Below are positions 29,288 to 37,661 of a DNA stretch of 64,000 nt, piece after piece (positions within the stretch are counted from its first letter, which is position 1; every line of letters starts with the position of its first letter). The notes under the pieces are model-generated. The model was not told where the DNA came from. It did not search any database and saw nothing but the letters and a program-made list of their open reading frames with translations. The DNA is from Enterococcaceae bacterium OF42-14pH9A (GTDB lineage Bacteria; Bacillota; Bacilli; Lactobacillales; Enterococcaceae). The DNA is taken from assembly GCA_027692465.1 (NCBI GenBank), contig JAQEYU010000001.1, positions 1,654,963-1,718,962 on the forward strand, in the 5' to 3' direction. Position numbers and translations under genes: made by a program.

Positions 29288-29332
29288 AAAAACTGCAGGC
29301 CTGCTGATCAATCAGCGGCCTGCAGTTTTTTT
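29288..29332 (+). terminator. groESL terminator
   Basis: Stem AAAAACTGCAGGCC with GGCCTGCAGTTTTT (29288-29301, 29317-29330) and following Ts; the loop holds a smaller TGATCA palindrome. Confidence 0.88.
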
Positions 29333-29368
29333 CTGTGAGGCAGTGACGCAGCGAATTCGAAGATAAAA

Positions 29369-29403
29369 ACCGCTTTTGATCAGTTGTTTCTGATCAAAAG
29401 CGG
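29369..29403 (-). terminator. Terminator of the MerR/TipAS gene
   Basis: A perfect 14-bp stem (29370-29383 with 29390-29403), followed on the minus strand by TTTTTATCTT. Confidence 0.85.
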
Positions 29404-29429
29404 CAGCGTGCGCATTGGAGACTCCTTAT

Positions 29430-30200
29430 TTAAGCTTCAGTATAGTGAAAGATGATGTCCCGCATGATGCTTACCGAGGGCTGGCTGGTGCGGTCGTTGT
29501 AGTAAGCCGCAAAACGTTCGTCATTGACATACATGTCTGCCAGACCGCGATGGTAGTCGGTATTGTAAAAAGGGGCAGCCAGCGTCAGCCATTCTTTATG
29601 AGCTTCAAAGACTTGGCGGGCAGCTTGGGAATCAAGGTCTGCCGGCTGCGGCCCGCTGCTCAGAATTTCCAGTGCCGAAAATAAACGTGCTTCCGCATCT
29701 TGCAGCTGCCGGTATTCTTTGGGAGTCAGCTGCAGCCATTTTTGATTAGCTGCGGCCACTGTTTCTTCGCCGTATTTTTCGCGGATTTCTTTTCCGTAAT
29801 GGGCTTCGTTTTCCTGCAGCTTCTCATTCTTGAAGGCAGTGAATTTTTCTTTGTCGGTCATGTTTTTTTCTCCTTTATAGTAAGCAAGTGTCTGATTCAG
29901 TGAACGGATCAGCGCAGTCAGTTGTGTCAGCTGCTGCTCTAACTGATTCCGCTGCTGCTCCAGCAGGTCGGTGATGTCAAAAGTCGGATCCGCCAAGGTG
30001 GTCTTGATTTCTTCCAACTTGACACCAAAATTTTTTAGGAACAGGATCTGTTGGAGCCGGTCGACTTCAGCTTGTCCGTAGATCCGATAACCGGAAGAAT
30101 TGATGCGTTTTGGGGGCAGCAGGCCAATCTGGTCGTAATAGCGCAACGTGCGGCTGGAGACTCCGGAGAGACGGGCCAGTTTTTGAATGGTATATTCCAT
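29430..30200 (-). CDS. MerR family regulator with TipAS effector domain
   Basis: 256 residues. N-terminal MerR winged helix (YTIQKLARLSGVSSRTLRYYD, in outline, then IGLLPPKRINSSGYRIYG), a long dimerisation helix (about 75-112), and a C-terminal all-helical TipAS domain, which in TipA and Mta-type proteins binds drugs. It is expected to activate promoters with overlong spacers, including its own. Start at 30200 (AAGGAG 10 nt upstream) fits the family; an in-frame ATG 36 bp upstream is less likely. No efflux pump gene is adjacent, so targets are unknown. Confidence 0.88.
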   Translation of the reverse strand: MEYTIQKLARLSGVSSRTLRYYDQIGLLPPKRINSSGYRIYGQAEVDRLQQILFLKNFGVKLEEIKTTLADPTFDITDLLEQQRNQLEQQLTQLTALIRSLNQTLAYYKGEKNMTDKEKFTAFKNEKLQENEAHYGKEIREKYGEETVAAANQKWLQLTPKEYRQLQDAEARLFSALEILSSGPQPADLDSQAARQVFEAHKEWLTLAAPFYNTDYHRGLADMYVNDERFAAYYNDRTSQPSVSIMRDIIFHYTEA

Positions 30201-30255
30201 AAGCGGATTGCTCCTTGTAAAAGATTTGCTGTGCATAGGCGGTGATCACACTCTG

Positions 30256-30286
30256 AGAATACCTGTTGACGCCGCGTCAAGGTCAA
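30256..30286 (-). promoter_or_regulatory. MerR-type autoregulated promoter with 19-bp spacer and dyad
   Basis: On the minus strand TTGACC (30281-30286) and TATTCT (30256-30261) are separated by 19 bp. The spacer contains the dyad TTGACGC-C-GCGTCAA (30266-30280). This is the diagnostic layout of promoters remodelled by MerR-family activators. Confidence 0.85.
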
Positions 30287-30481
30287 GAGAAAAAACATAA
30301 AAAATTCAAAAACTTGTGCTATACTTTTGTTGTGAAACGAACGCAACGTTGTATATCGTTGATTTGTCAGTGATAAAAAAGATATAAAATAACTGGTAGA
30401 CACCAGAGCTTGGCAGTCTCTTACGCAAAAAGGCTGTTAGCGCCTGTCTGCCGCTACTTTTATTAAAAGGAAGGTCATGCT

Positions 30482-30841
30482 ATGAAATTAATCGAATCAC
30501 CTGTCAATAAAAACTTGAATATGGAAACTTTCTATCCTAATATTACCAAATTTCTCTTTGATTATACGGCTATCAGATTTTATAAAATGTATGCACTGGA
30601 TCGCGTGCAAATCGTTTATGTAGATGCTTATGAAAAAATTTGTCTGGTTATGATCGACTCCCGGAAAAAAATCAAGCGCAGCGAAGTCGACTTTGCGATT
30701 CATCGACTACTGAAGACAGATCGGGACCATGTCAAAGTAGATGTCGGCGTCAAAGCCCGGATGGAAGCTGCCGGAATCAAATTTACCCAGCAGCGCAAGG
30801 ACATCATCTTGGTGACGATGGATGCTCCCAAGGCCGAGTAA
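30482..30841 (+). CDS. Small conserved protein, DUF1827-like
   Basis: 119 residues, acidic-basic mixed, no membrane segment and no catalytic motif that I can see. The MKLIESP start and the IRFYKMYALDRVQIVYVDAYEKICLV core suggest the DUF1827 family of Lactobacillales; I am moderately sure. Function unknown. It has an extended -10 (TGCTATACT, about 30318-30326), a leader of about 150 nt that can fold (GGCAG with CTGCC around 30411-30459), AAAGGAAGG at the start, and its own terminator: a monocistronic gene. Confidence 0.55.
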   Translation: MKLIESPVNKNLNMETFYPNITKFLFDYTAIRFYKMYALDRVQIVYVDAYEKICLVMIDSRKKIKRSEVDFAIHRLLKTDRDHVKVDVGVKARMEAAGIKFTQQRKDIILVTMDAPKAE

Positions 30842-30854
30842 GCAGCTCCTTTCA

Positions 30855-30905
30855 AAAAAAGCTCATCGAATTCGCTAATTTAGCAGATTCGATGAGCTTT
30901 TTTTT
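30855..30905 (+). terminator. Terminator of the DUF1827-like gene
   Basis: A long stem (AAAAAAGCTCATCGAAT with ATTCGATGAGCTTTTTT, about 30855-30871 and 30886-30902) with an inner GCTAA/TTAGC extension. Confidence 0.9.
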
Positions 30906-31007
30906 GATTTTTGAGGCGAAAAAGCGAAGATAAATCTCCACCTAACGAAATTTTCCCTCCAGTTTAGCGATGAACAGCCGCCGTTGCCCCGTTATGAGGG
31001 ATTTTTT

Positions 31008-31015
31008 GTTATAAT
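31008..31015 (+). promoter_or_regulatory. Extended -10 promoter of pncB-nadE
   Basis: TGTTATAAT (TATAAT at 31010-31015) with a TTGCCC 20 bp upstream. It gives a 5' leader of about 115 nt. No NadR/NiaR-type operator was recognised. Confidence 0.6.
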
Positions 31016-31137
31016 GGGGGGCGAATATACGGATGCAGCGATGAAACATCGAAAAGACGGTCAGGCTTTTTACGGCGGTCTACAGTCGGCTTTTAAAATG
31101 CTGCCGATTGCTGCAGAGACAGAAAGGGAGAAAATTC

Positions 31138-32619
31138 ATGAAACGATACCCGGACGACAGTTTGACGCTGCATACGGATCTTTATCAGATCAATATGATG
31201 CAGACTTATTGGGAGTTGGGTCGAGCTGACCGCAACGCCGTTTTTGAATGCTATTTCCGTGAAATGCCCTTCAACCACGGTTATGCGATCTTTGCCGGCC
31301 TCGAACGACTGGTTCACTACTTGGAAAATCTAAAATTCAGTGAGAGCGATCTTGCGTATTTGCGGGAAGTCGGTGGCTATCCGGAAGATTTTCTGCAGTA
31401 TTTGGCGGACTTTGAATTCAAATGTTCGGTCCGTTCAGCCTTAGAAGGAGATCTGGTTTTCGCCAACGAACCTATCGTTCAGATAGAAGGACCGCTGGGA
31501 CAGGCGCAGCTGATTGAAACCGCGCTGTTGAACATGGTGAACTTTCAAACGCTGATCGCTACCAAAGCGGCTCGCATTAAATCAGTGATTGGTGATGATC
31601 CGCTGTTGGAATTCGGCTCACGGCGGGCACAGGAAGTGGACGCTGCCTTTTGGGGGACTCGTGCTGCTTACATCGGTGGTGCGGATGCTACCAGTAATGT
31701 GCGTGCCGGCAAAGTTTTTGGGATTCCGGCCAGCGGCACCCATGCCCATTCCCTGGTCCAATCTTACGGCAATGACTACGATGCTTTCATGGCCTATGCT
31801 AAAACCCACAAAGATTGCGTTTTTCTGGTGGATACTTACGATACGCTGAAACTGGGTGTTCCGACTGCGATTCGTGTTGCTAAGGAAATGGGGGATAAGA
31901 TCAATTTCCTCGGTGTGCGGATCGATTCCGGTGATATGGCCTATATTTCCAAACGGGTACGGGAACAATTGGATGAAGCCGGTTTTCCGGATGCTAAAGT
32001 GTATGCTTCCAATGATCTGGATGAAAATACGATCCTCAGCCTGAAGATGCAAAAAGCCAAAATCGACGTTTGGGGTGTCGGGACCAAGCTGATCACGGCT
32101 TATGATCAACCGGCACTGGGAGCGGTGTACAAGCTGGTCTCCATCGAAAACGACGAGGGTGTGATGGAAGATACCATCAAGCTCTCCAGCAATGCGGAAA
32201 AAGTCACCACGCCGGGTAAAAAACAGGTGTGGCGGATCAACCGTAAATCAGACGGAAAATCAGAAGGGGATTACGTGACCTTGGTGGATGAGGATCCGCG
32301 GGAGGAAGCCGAAATCTTTATGTTCCATCCGGTCCATACCTTCATCAACAAAACGGTTCGGGACTTTGATGCCCGTCCGGTATTGGTACCGATCATTGAA
32401 GACGGCCGTCTGATCTATGACCTGCCGGATCTGGAACATATCAAAGCCTATGCGCAAGACTGTCTGAGCTCGCTTTGGGAAGAATACAAGCGGGATCTCA
32501 ATCCGCAACAATATCCGGTGGACTTGTCTACGGATTGCTGGAATCACAAAATGGCTATCATGGAGAAAGTCCGCAAGCGGGTAGCGGCTTCGAGTGAGAA
32601 AGGAGACAACGAACTGTGA
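31138..32619 (+). CDS. pncB: Nicotinate phosphoribosyltransferase
   Basis: A 493-residue enzyme that converts nicotinate and PRPP, with ATP, into nicotinate mononucleotide in NAD salvage. [18 protein letters not shown] and the FFE-less start [15 protein letters not shown] are the family N-terminus. [15 protein letters not shown] carries the phospho-accepting His region; [14 protein letters not shown] and [14 protein letters not shown] form the PRPP site. ATG 31138 has AAAGGGAG 7 nt upstream. It overlaps nadE by 4 bp, so two successive steps to NAD are coupled. Confidence 0.95.
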   Translation: MKRYPDDSLTLHTDLYQINMMQTYWELGRADRNAVFECYFREMPFNHGYAIFAGLERLVHYLENLKFSESDLAYLREVGGYPEDFLQYLADFEFKCSVRSALEGDLVFANEPIVQIEGPLGQAQLIETALLNMVNFQTLIATKAARIKSVIGDDPLLEFGSRRAQEVDAAFWGTRAAYIGGADATSNVRAGKVFGIPASGTHAHSLVQSYGNDYDAFMAYAKTHKDCVFLVDTYDTLKLGVPTAIRVAKEMGDKINFLGVRIDSGDMAYISKRVREQLDEAGFPDAKVYASNDLDENTILSLKMQKAKIDVWGVGTKLITAYDQPALGAVYKLVSIENDEGVMEDTIKLSSNAEKVTTPGKKQVWRINRKSDGKSEGDYVTLVDEDPREEAEIFMFHPVHTFINKTVRDFDARPVLVPIIEDGRLIYDLPDLEHIKAYAQDCLSSLWEEYKRDLNPQQYPVDLSTDCWNHKMAIMEKVRKRVAASSEKGDNEL

Positions 32620-33440
32620 GTTTACAAACTGAAATCATCAAAGAACTGGGGGTCAAACCCGAAATCAATCCGAAAGAGGAAATCCGGGTCAGCGTAGACT
32701 TCATGAAGGAATATCTGCGTAAATATTCCTTTTTGAAAACGCTGGTGTTGGGGATATCCGGTGGGCAAGACTCGTCTTTGGCCGGCCGGCTGGCACAAAT
32801 CACGATGGAAGAGCTGCGGGCAGAAACTGGTGACGACAGCTATCAGTTCATCGCAGTGCGCCTACCTTACGGCGAACAAGCGGACGAAGCCGATGCCCAG
32901 CGCGCGTTGGCTTTCATTCGACCAGATGTGAGTCTGGCAGTGAATATCAAGCCGGCAGTGGATGCGCAGGAAGCGGCTGTTGAAGCTGTCGGGATTGACA
33001 TCTCCGACTTTAACAAAGGCAATATCAAAGCGCGACAGCGAATGATCACCCAATATGCTGTCGCCGGCGCTCGTGCCGGCGCGGTGATCGGGACGGATCA
33101 CGCAGCGGAAAATGTCACCGGCTTTTTCACTAAATTCGGTGACGGCGGTGCGGATATTCTGCCGCTGTTTCGCTTAAATAAACGTCAAGGAAAAATGTTG
33201 CTGCAGGAGCTTGGTGCCCCGGCAGAATTGTACACCAAGATCCCGACTGCCGATCTGGAAGACGACAAGCCACTGGTGGCAGATGAAGCTGCCCTTGGTG
33301 TTACTTATGATGAAATCGATGATTATCTGGAGGGACGTGAGGTTTCCGACGCAGCCCGCCAGACCATTGAAAACTGGTGGAACAAGACTCAACATAAGCG
33401 TCATTTGCCGATTTCAGTCTTGGATGACTTCTGGAAATAA
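32616..33440 (+). CDS. nadE: NH3-dependent NAD+ synthetase
   Basis: A 274-residue enzyme that amidates deamido-NAD to NAD+ with ATP and ammonia. The PP-loop is [12 protein letters not shown] (from residue 48); [21 protein letters not shown] and [12 protein letters not shown] are conserved. There is no glutaminase domain, so it is the short, ammonia-using form. Starts at GTG overlapping the pncB stop (GTGA), with AAAGGAG upstream. Deamido-NAD adenylyltransferase (nadD) is not in the window. Confidence 0.95.
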   Translation: MSLQTEIIKELGVKPEINPKEEIRVSVDFMKEYLRKYSFLKTLVLGISGGQDSSLAGRLAQITMEELRAETGDDSYQFIAVRLPYGEQADEADAQRALAFIRPDVSLAVNIKPAVDAQEAAVEAVGIDISDFNKGNIKARQRMITQYAVAGARAGAVIGTDHAAENVTGFFTKFGDGGADILPLFRLNKRQGKMLLQELGAPAELYTKIPTADLEDDKPLVADEAALGVTYDEIDDYLEGREVSDAARQTIENWWNKTQHKRHLPISVLDDFWK

Positions 33441-33452
33441 ACAAAAAACAGC

Positions 33453-33503
33453 GAAAACCCGAATATTCTGATAATTTTTTAGCAGAATTTTGGGTTTTCT
33501 TTT
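33453..33503 (+). terminator. pncB-nadE terminator
   Basis: Stem GAAAACCC..ATTCTG (33453-33470) with CAGAAT..GGGTTTTC (33483-33499), followed by TTTT. The -35 of the next promoter starts inside this U-tract. Confidence 0.8.
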
Positions 33504-33530
33504 GCATAATAACTCATCCTATTTTATACT
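33502..33530 (+). promoter_or_regulatory. Promoter of a small transcript
   Basis: TTGCAT (33502-33507), 17-bp spacer, TATACT (33525-33530). Confidence 0.75.
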
Positions 33531-33536
33531 ATAAGT

Positions 33537-33600
33537 GGGAGTTTTGGGGAAGACTCCGTCAACAACGGCTAGAGGATACCATTTTGGTTCCTCTTTTTTT
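33537..33600 (+). ncRNA. Candidate small RNA of about 65 nt
   Basis: A near-consensus promoter ends 7 bp before, and a terminator (AGAGGA-ACC with GGTTCCTCT, one bulged T, 33571-33592, then eight Ts) closes the unit. The 5' part can form GGAGT/ACTCC (33538-33557) or the competing CCGT/ACGG (33556-33568). There is no ribosome site or open frame. It may be a stand-alone sRNA or an attenuated leader; the next gene, 360 bp on, has its own promoter. I recognise no known family. Confidence 0.5.
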
Positions 33601-33787
33601 ATTGCCGTAAACCAGGGCTATATCCAAACAGAAATCAAAACAATTTGTCCAAAGACTCCAGAGCCAGCCGGCATGCCAATCATCGTTATGCACGGCCGGT
33701 TCCAACCACGGCAGGCAATTCCAATGATGCGCGTGATGAGGCAACGGCGATTGGTATTTTCAGACACTGACAGATTATTCGAAAAGA

Positions 33788-33816
33788 TTGTTTTTCCGCT
33801 AAAGAAACATTATAAT
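33788..33816 (+). promoter_or_regulatory. Promoter of the GntR gene with an operator half-site
   Basis: TTGTTT (33788-33793), 17-bp spacer, TATAAT (33811-33816). AAACATTATAAT over the -10 repeats most of the palindrome found in front of the PTS operon, suggesting autoregulation. The 33601-33787 stretch shows nothing else. Confidence 0.7.
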
Positions 33817-33962
33817 TTTTTCGTTGGAGCATTATCGGTATTGAACCTGTGAGGAAGAGGCACAACACCGGTCAGATAAGCTGGCCGAACCGGGGCTGGT
33901 CGCAGCAAGGAAATCCTGTGTGATTGGTGTGTCTAAGAGGATCAAAAAAGAGGAGGCGGGAA

Positions 33963-34664
33963 ATGAAACGGGCAAAAATCATGTATCTGGAGATTGCAGA
34001 CCAGCTCAAAGAGGAGATCATCAACGGCAAGTATCCTGTCGGTAGTTTTTTACCTACTGAAAATGAACTGGAGGAGCGGTTTGACGTCAGTAAAATCACT
34101 GTTCGTAAAGCCATTGAAATTTTGGCAGCCGACGAATATGTGGAGAAAAAAAGCGGCAAGGGAACGACTGTCTTGAGTGATCGTCCTTATAATAAACTGT
34201 CCAAAGCAGCCAGTTTTTCGCAGCTGTTGAAGGAATCTGACCTGCAGTTGGAAACGCGGATCTTGAATCTGAAGAAGGAAAAGCTGACTCCGGCTGATCC
34301 GCTTTATCCGTATTTCGGCAAAGAAATGCTGGTGTATGATCGACTGTATTTGCTGGAAGGGCGGCCCTATATCTTATTCAGCCACCATCTGCCGGCTGAG
34401 TTGGGCACACTGCCCCAAGAAGAGTTTGCGGCCAATTCGCTGTATCGGCTGCTGATTTTGCAGGGTTTTGAGATTGAAAGCTTTGCAGATGATTTTATCG
34501 CGGTGCAGCTGAGTCCCGAGGAGCGGCAGTTGCTGGAAACCGACAGTACTATCGGACTCAAGCGAATCCGCAAGTCCACCGCAGCTGACGGCAGTCTGGT
34601 GGAATATTCGACAGCGATTTACGATACGGCCCACCATCCTTATCAGATTGCTTATGAGACTTGA
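33963..34664 (+). CDS. GntR family regulator, HutC/UTRA type
   Basis: 233 residues. Winged helix with YLEIADQLKEEIINGKYPVG, FLPTENELEERFDVSKITVR in outline (residues 8-60), then a UTRA effector domain (about 85-230) that in this class binds a phosphorylated sugar or sugar acid. ATG 33963 has GGAGGCGGGAA just upstream; a longer in-frame start at 33924 is rejected. It precedes the PTS/MupG/Dga operon in the same direction, separated by a terminator, and is its likely local repressor. Confidence 0.88.
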   Translation: MKRAKIMYLEIADQLKEEIINGKYPVGSFLPTENELEERFDVSKITVRKAIEILAADEYVEKKSGKGTTVLSDRPYNKLSKAASFSQLLKESDLQLETRILNLKKEKLTPADPLYPYFGKEMLVYDRLYLLEGRPYILFSHHLPAELGTLPQEEFAANSLYRLLILQGFEIESFADDFIAVQLSPEERQLLETDSTIGLKRIRKSTAADGSLVEYSTAIYDTAHHPYQIAYET

Positions 34665-34717
34665 TAAGACTGGATAGATAAAGTTGGGATGCATTTTTGC
34701 TTCTATTTAAGATACTC

Positions 34718-34760
34718 AAACCTCTGTAGACGATAATTTTCGTTTGACAGAGGTTTTTTC
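34718..34760 (+). terminator. Terminator of the GntR gene
   Basis: AAACCTCTGT (34718-34727) pairs with ACAGAGGTTT (34747-34756), with an inner ACG/CGT, and is followed by Ts. Confidence 0.85.
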
Positions 34761-34781
34761 AATAAATATAAAAAAATTACA

Positions 34782-34842
34782 AAAAAACGTTTACAACTTT
34801 CGGGAAGCGTGTTATATTTCTTCTTGTAAACATTATAATGTT
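34782..34842 (+). promoter_or_regulatory. PTS operon promoter with cre-like site and 14-bp palindromic operator
   Basis: TTTACA (34790-34795), 17-bp spacer, TATATT (34813-34818). A perfect palindrome AACATTATAATGTT (34829-34842) covers the start region and is the probable GntR operator. AAAAAACGTTTACAA (34783-34797) over the -35 resembles a CcpA cre box, which would add catabolite repression. Confidence 0.75.
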
Positions 34843-34870
34843 ATGAACTAAAAAGTAGGAGGGTATCGAA

Positions 34871-36208
34871 ATGAAAGGATTTGTAGGGGTCATCGAGCAG
34901 AAGATCATGCCGCTGGCCAATAAGATGGGCAATCAACGTCATATGGTAGCCATTAGAAAAGGGATCATCGCCACCATGCCGCTGACCATCGTAGGATCGT
35001 TTTTCACGATTCTTTTGAATATTCCGGTTGAGTCGATTGCTGCCGTAATCGAGCCTTATCGGGAAGTATTGGATGTGCCGTTTCGTTATACTGTCGGTAT
35101 TTTGGCCTTGTATGCTACTTTCGGAATCGCATCTTCTTTAGCTCGTTCGTATAAGTTGGATTCTCTAACAGCAGGTATCTTAGCCACCATGGCTTTCCTG
35201 GTGACTGCTGCTCCGCCGCTCAGAGTATTGGAGAATGTTGACGGTGTGATTGCAGCAGGGCGTTATATCAACATTGCCAATCTGGGATCAAGCTCGTTGT
35301 TTGGTTCTATTGTTACAGCAATTGTATCAGTTGAAATTTATCGTTTCTTCATTGTGAAAAATATTACTATTAAAATGCCTGACGGAGTACCACCGGAAGT
35401 TTCGAATTCCTTTATCGCATTGATTCCCGGTGCAGCGATCTTGATCCTTTTTTGGGTGATCCGCCATATGATCGGTTTTGATCTGAACGGTTTCTTGAGT
35501 AATCTATTGATGCCATTAAAAGGAATCCTAGCCGGAAACAGTCTTTTTGGCGGACTTCTTACCGTATTTTTAATCTGTTTCTTCTGGGTTTTGGGAATTC
35601 ATGGCCCAGCGATTATGGGTCCGGTTATTCGACCGTTTTGGGATATGTCCATTGCAGAAAATATGGAAGCTTTCCAAGCCGGAACCAGCGCGCATGATCT
35701 GCCAAACTTGTTCACAGAACAGTTCTTACAATGGTTTATCTGGATCGGCGGTGCCGGGACGACATTAGCACTGGTTGTTTTGTTCTTATTCTCAAAATCG
35801 AAATATTTGAAAAAATTGGGTCAATTATCGATTTTGCCTGGATTGTTCAATATCAATGAGCCAGTAATTTTTGGAGCGCCCATTGTAATGAATCCAGTTC
35901 TGGCGATTCCGTTTATCGGTGCGCCCTTGATCACTACAACGATTTCGTATTTTGCCACTGTTTCGGGATTGGTTCCCCGCATGGCTGCACGTCTTGGTTT
36001 TGCCATGCCGGCACCGATTGCGGCATGGATGAGTACGGACTGGAGCATTGCCGCAGCGATTTTAGTGATTTTCAATTTTGTATTGACGCTGGGCATTTAC
36101 TATCCGTTCTTTAAAGCTTTTGAAAAACAACAGTTGGAAAAGGAAGCCGAAGAGTTGGCCCTTGAAGCTGCGGCAAAAGCGAAGCCGCAGAATGTTACCG
36201 TATCTTAA
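34871..36208 (+). CDS. PTS EIIC component, lactose/cellobiose/chitobiose family
   Basis: A 445-residue membrane transporter that imports and, with EIIA and EIIB, phosphorylates a disaccharide. About ten membrane segments; KGIIATMPLTIVGSFF near the start, ILGIHGPAIMGPVIRPFWD-like loop (FWVLGIHGPAIMGPV, in outline, about residues 238-252), and LPGLFNINEPVIFGAPIVMNP with the conserved N-E-P. There is no EIIA or EIIB gene here, so they must be shared from another cellobiose-type system. AGGAGGG lies 9 nt before the ATG. First gene of the operon. Confidence 0.92.
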   Translation: MKGFVGVIEQKIMPLANKMGNQRHMVAIRKGIIATMPLTIVGSFFTILLNIPVESIAAVIEPYREVLDVPFRYTVGILALYATFGIASSLARSYKLDSLTAGILATMAFLVTAAPPLRVLENVDGVIAAGRYINIANLGSSSLFGSIVTAIVSVEIYRFFIVKNITIKMPDGVPPEVSNSFIALIPGAAILILFWVIRHMIGFDLNGFLSNLLMPLKGILAGNSLFGGLLTVFLICFFWVLGIHGPAIMGPVIRPFWDMSIAENMEAFQAGTSAHDLPNLFTEQFLQWFIWIGGAGTTLALVVLFLFSKSKYLKKLGQLSILPGLFNINEPVIFGAPIVMNPVLAIPFIGAPLITTTISYFATVSGLVPRMAARLGFAMPAPIAAWMSTDWSIAAAILVIFNFVLTLGIYYPFFKAFEKQQLEKEAEELALEAAAKAKPQNVTVS

Positions 36209-36273
36209 AAAGGGGAGGTTGGGTCTGCGGTCGATGGATTTCGACTGTCGACTTGACCTTTTTGGTGATTAAA

Positions 36274-36534
36274 ATGATGATTTTAGTGATAATCCTGTTT
36301 AGTGTCTTACAGATTTTTATAGCGAAAAAAGGCTTGCCGCCACAATTAGCTGCTGTCAAACTGCGATATCTGCTTTTAGGAAGCATCCTATTGATTGCTG
36401 GCTGCATGCTGTTAGGAATCCTATTGAATATCGCAGTACCGTTGACGGCTGTTGCTACGGTGACTACCAGTGTGGTGATCAGTTATCGTTTTCGAATCAG
36501 CTATGCGGAAATAGAGAAAGGAAAAATCATATGA
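36274..36534 (+). CDS. Small membrane protein in the PTS operon
   Basis: 86 residues, or a few more if an upstream TTG at 36253 is used; the ATGs at 36274 and 36277 have only GGTGAT nearby. Two hydrophobic segments: ILVIILFSVLQIFIA (about 3-17) and a long second block (about 37-75) that could cross twice, with a short charged tail. I recognise no family. It overlaps the MupG-like gene start by 4 bp (ATGA), so it is translated with the operon. It may assist the PTS permease. Confidence 0.6.
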   Translation: MMILVIILFSVLQIFIAKKGLPPQLAAVKLRYLLLGSILLIAGCMLLGILLNIAVPLTAVATVTTSVVISYRFRISYAEIEKGKII

Positions 36535-37622
36535 AACGAAAATTAGGAATTTCCCTTTATCCGGATCACAGTGATCCGCAGATTGATAGAAACTACCTGA
36601 AGACAGCTCAAAAATATGGTTTTAGTCGTATTTTCATGAGTATGTTGGAGGTTACAGAAGGAAAAGAAGCTGTTGCTGCAAAATTTAAAGAGTTGATCTT
36701 TTTTGCAAAAGCGCTGGGGTATGAGACAATCTTAGATGTAGCACCATCGATTTTTGACGAATTGGGCATCAGCTATGATGATATGGGTTTTTTCCATGAG
36801 TTGGGAGCTGACGGGATTCGTCTTGATGTTGGCTTCGACGGCAATAAGGAGGCCATGCTGACTTATAATCCACAGCAAGTTGCCATTGAACTGAACATGA
36901 GCAATGATGTGGCATACTTAGACAATATTTTGTCATATCAAGCAAATCGACCGTTTCTATTTGGCTGTCATAATTTTTACCCACAAGCAGGAACGGCGCT
37001 TCCATATGAATTTTTTGCCAGCTGCAGCCGTCGTTTCAAAGAACAGGGAATCCGGACTGCTGCTTTTGTCTCCTCCCAGGTGGGAACAATCGGACCGTGG
37101 GATGTCAATGACGGTCTGCCCAGTTTGGAAATGCATCGAAATCTGGCTCCGGCAACGGCGGCCAAGCATTTGTTTGCTACTGGCTTAATTGATGATGTGA
37201 TTATTGGTAATGCGTATGCTTCTGAAGCGGAGTTGGCAGAGCTGGGCTCCATCAATCGCTATCAGACAGAATTCTCAGTGGAATTTTTGCCATCAGCCAG
37301 TGAACTTGAAAAACAGATCGTTTTGAAAGAACAGCATTTTCGTCGGGGTGATATCACGGAAATGGTGATTCGTTCCACAGAGGTCCGAAAGAAATACAAG
37401 TCTGCGGATAATCAGCCTCATGATAATCTGGAAGCATTTCAACCGGGGGATATTGTAATCGGGAACAATGATTTCGGCAAATATAAGAATGAATTACAGT
37501 TAGTGTTGCAGACTCATAAAGACAGCCGTAAGAACAAAGTTGGTGCTATCAGAACAGCAGAACAGATTTTACTGCCGTTTATCGCACCGTGGTCGAAGTT
37601 TCGTTTCACAGAAAAAAACTAA
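36531..37622 (+). CDS. MupG-like 6-phospho-glycosidase (DUF871)
   Basis: A 363-residue TIM-barrel protein plus a small C-terminal beta domain, of the DUF871/MupG family. The known member hydrolyses MurNAc-6-phosphate-GlcNAc made by PTS uptake of wall disaccharide. Signature stretches: KLGISLYPDHSD, FSRIFMSMLEV, LDVAPSIFDELGIS, GADGIRLDVGFDG, LFGCHNFYPQAGTALPY. Here no MurNAc-6P etherase (murQ) is adjacent. The neighbours are instead an N-deacetylase-like protein and the glucosaminate branch, so the natural disaccharide may carry an aldonic amino sugar. AAAGGA 8 nt before the ATG. Confidence 0.85.
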   Translation: MKRKLGISLYPDHSDPQIDRNYLKTAQKYGFSRIFMSMLEVTEGKEAVAAKFKELIFFAKALGYETILDVAPSIFDELGISYDDMGFFHELGADGIRLDVGFDGNKEAMLTYNPQQVAIELNMSNDVAYLDNILSYQANRPFLFGCHNFYPQAGTALPYEFFASCSRRFKEQGIRTAAFVSSQVGTIGPWDVNDGLPSLEMHRNLAPATAAKHLFATGLIDDVIIGNAYASEAELAELGSINRYQTEFSVEFLPSASELEKQIVLKEQHFRRGDITEMVIRSTEVRKKYKSADNQPHDNLEAFQPGDIVIGNNDFGKYKNELQLVLQTHKDSRKNKVGAIRTAEQILLPFIAPWSKFRFTEKN

Positions 37623-37661
37623 GGGACGACTTGTTCAAGTCCCGGAAGAAGGATGAAGAAG

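Noticed and set aside
33535..33852. 105-codon plus-strand open frame between nadE and gntR
   Set aside because: It spans the terminator of the small transcript and the gntR promoter, with no ribosome site or family resemblance.
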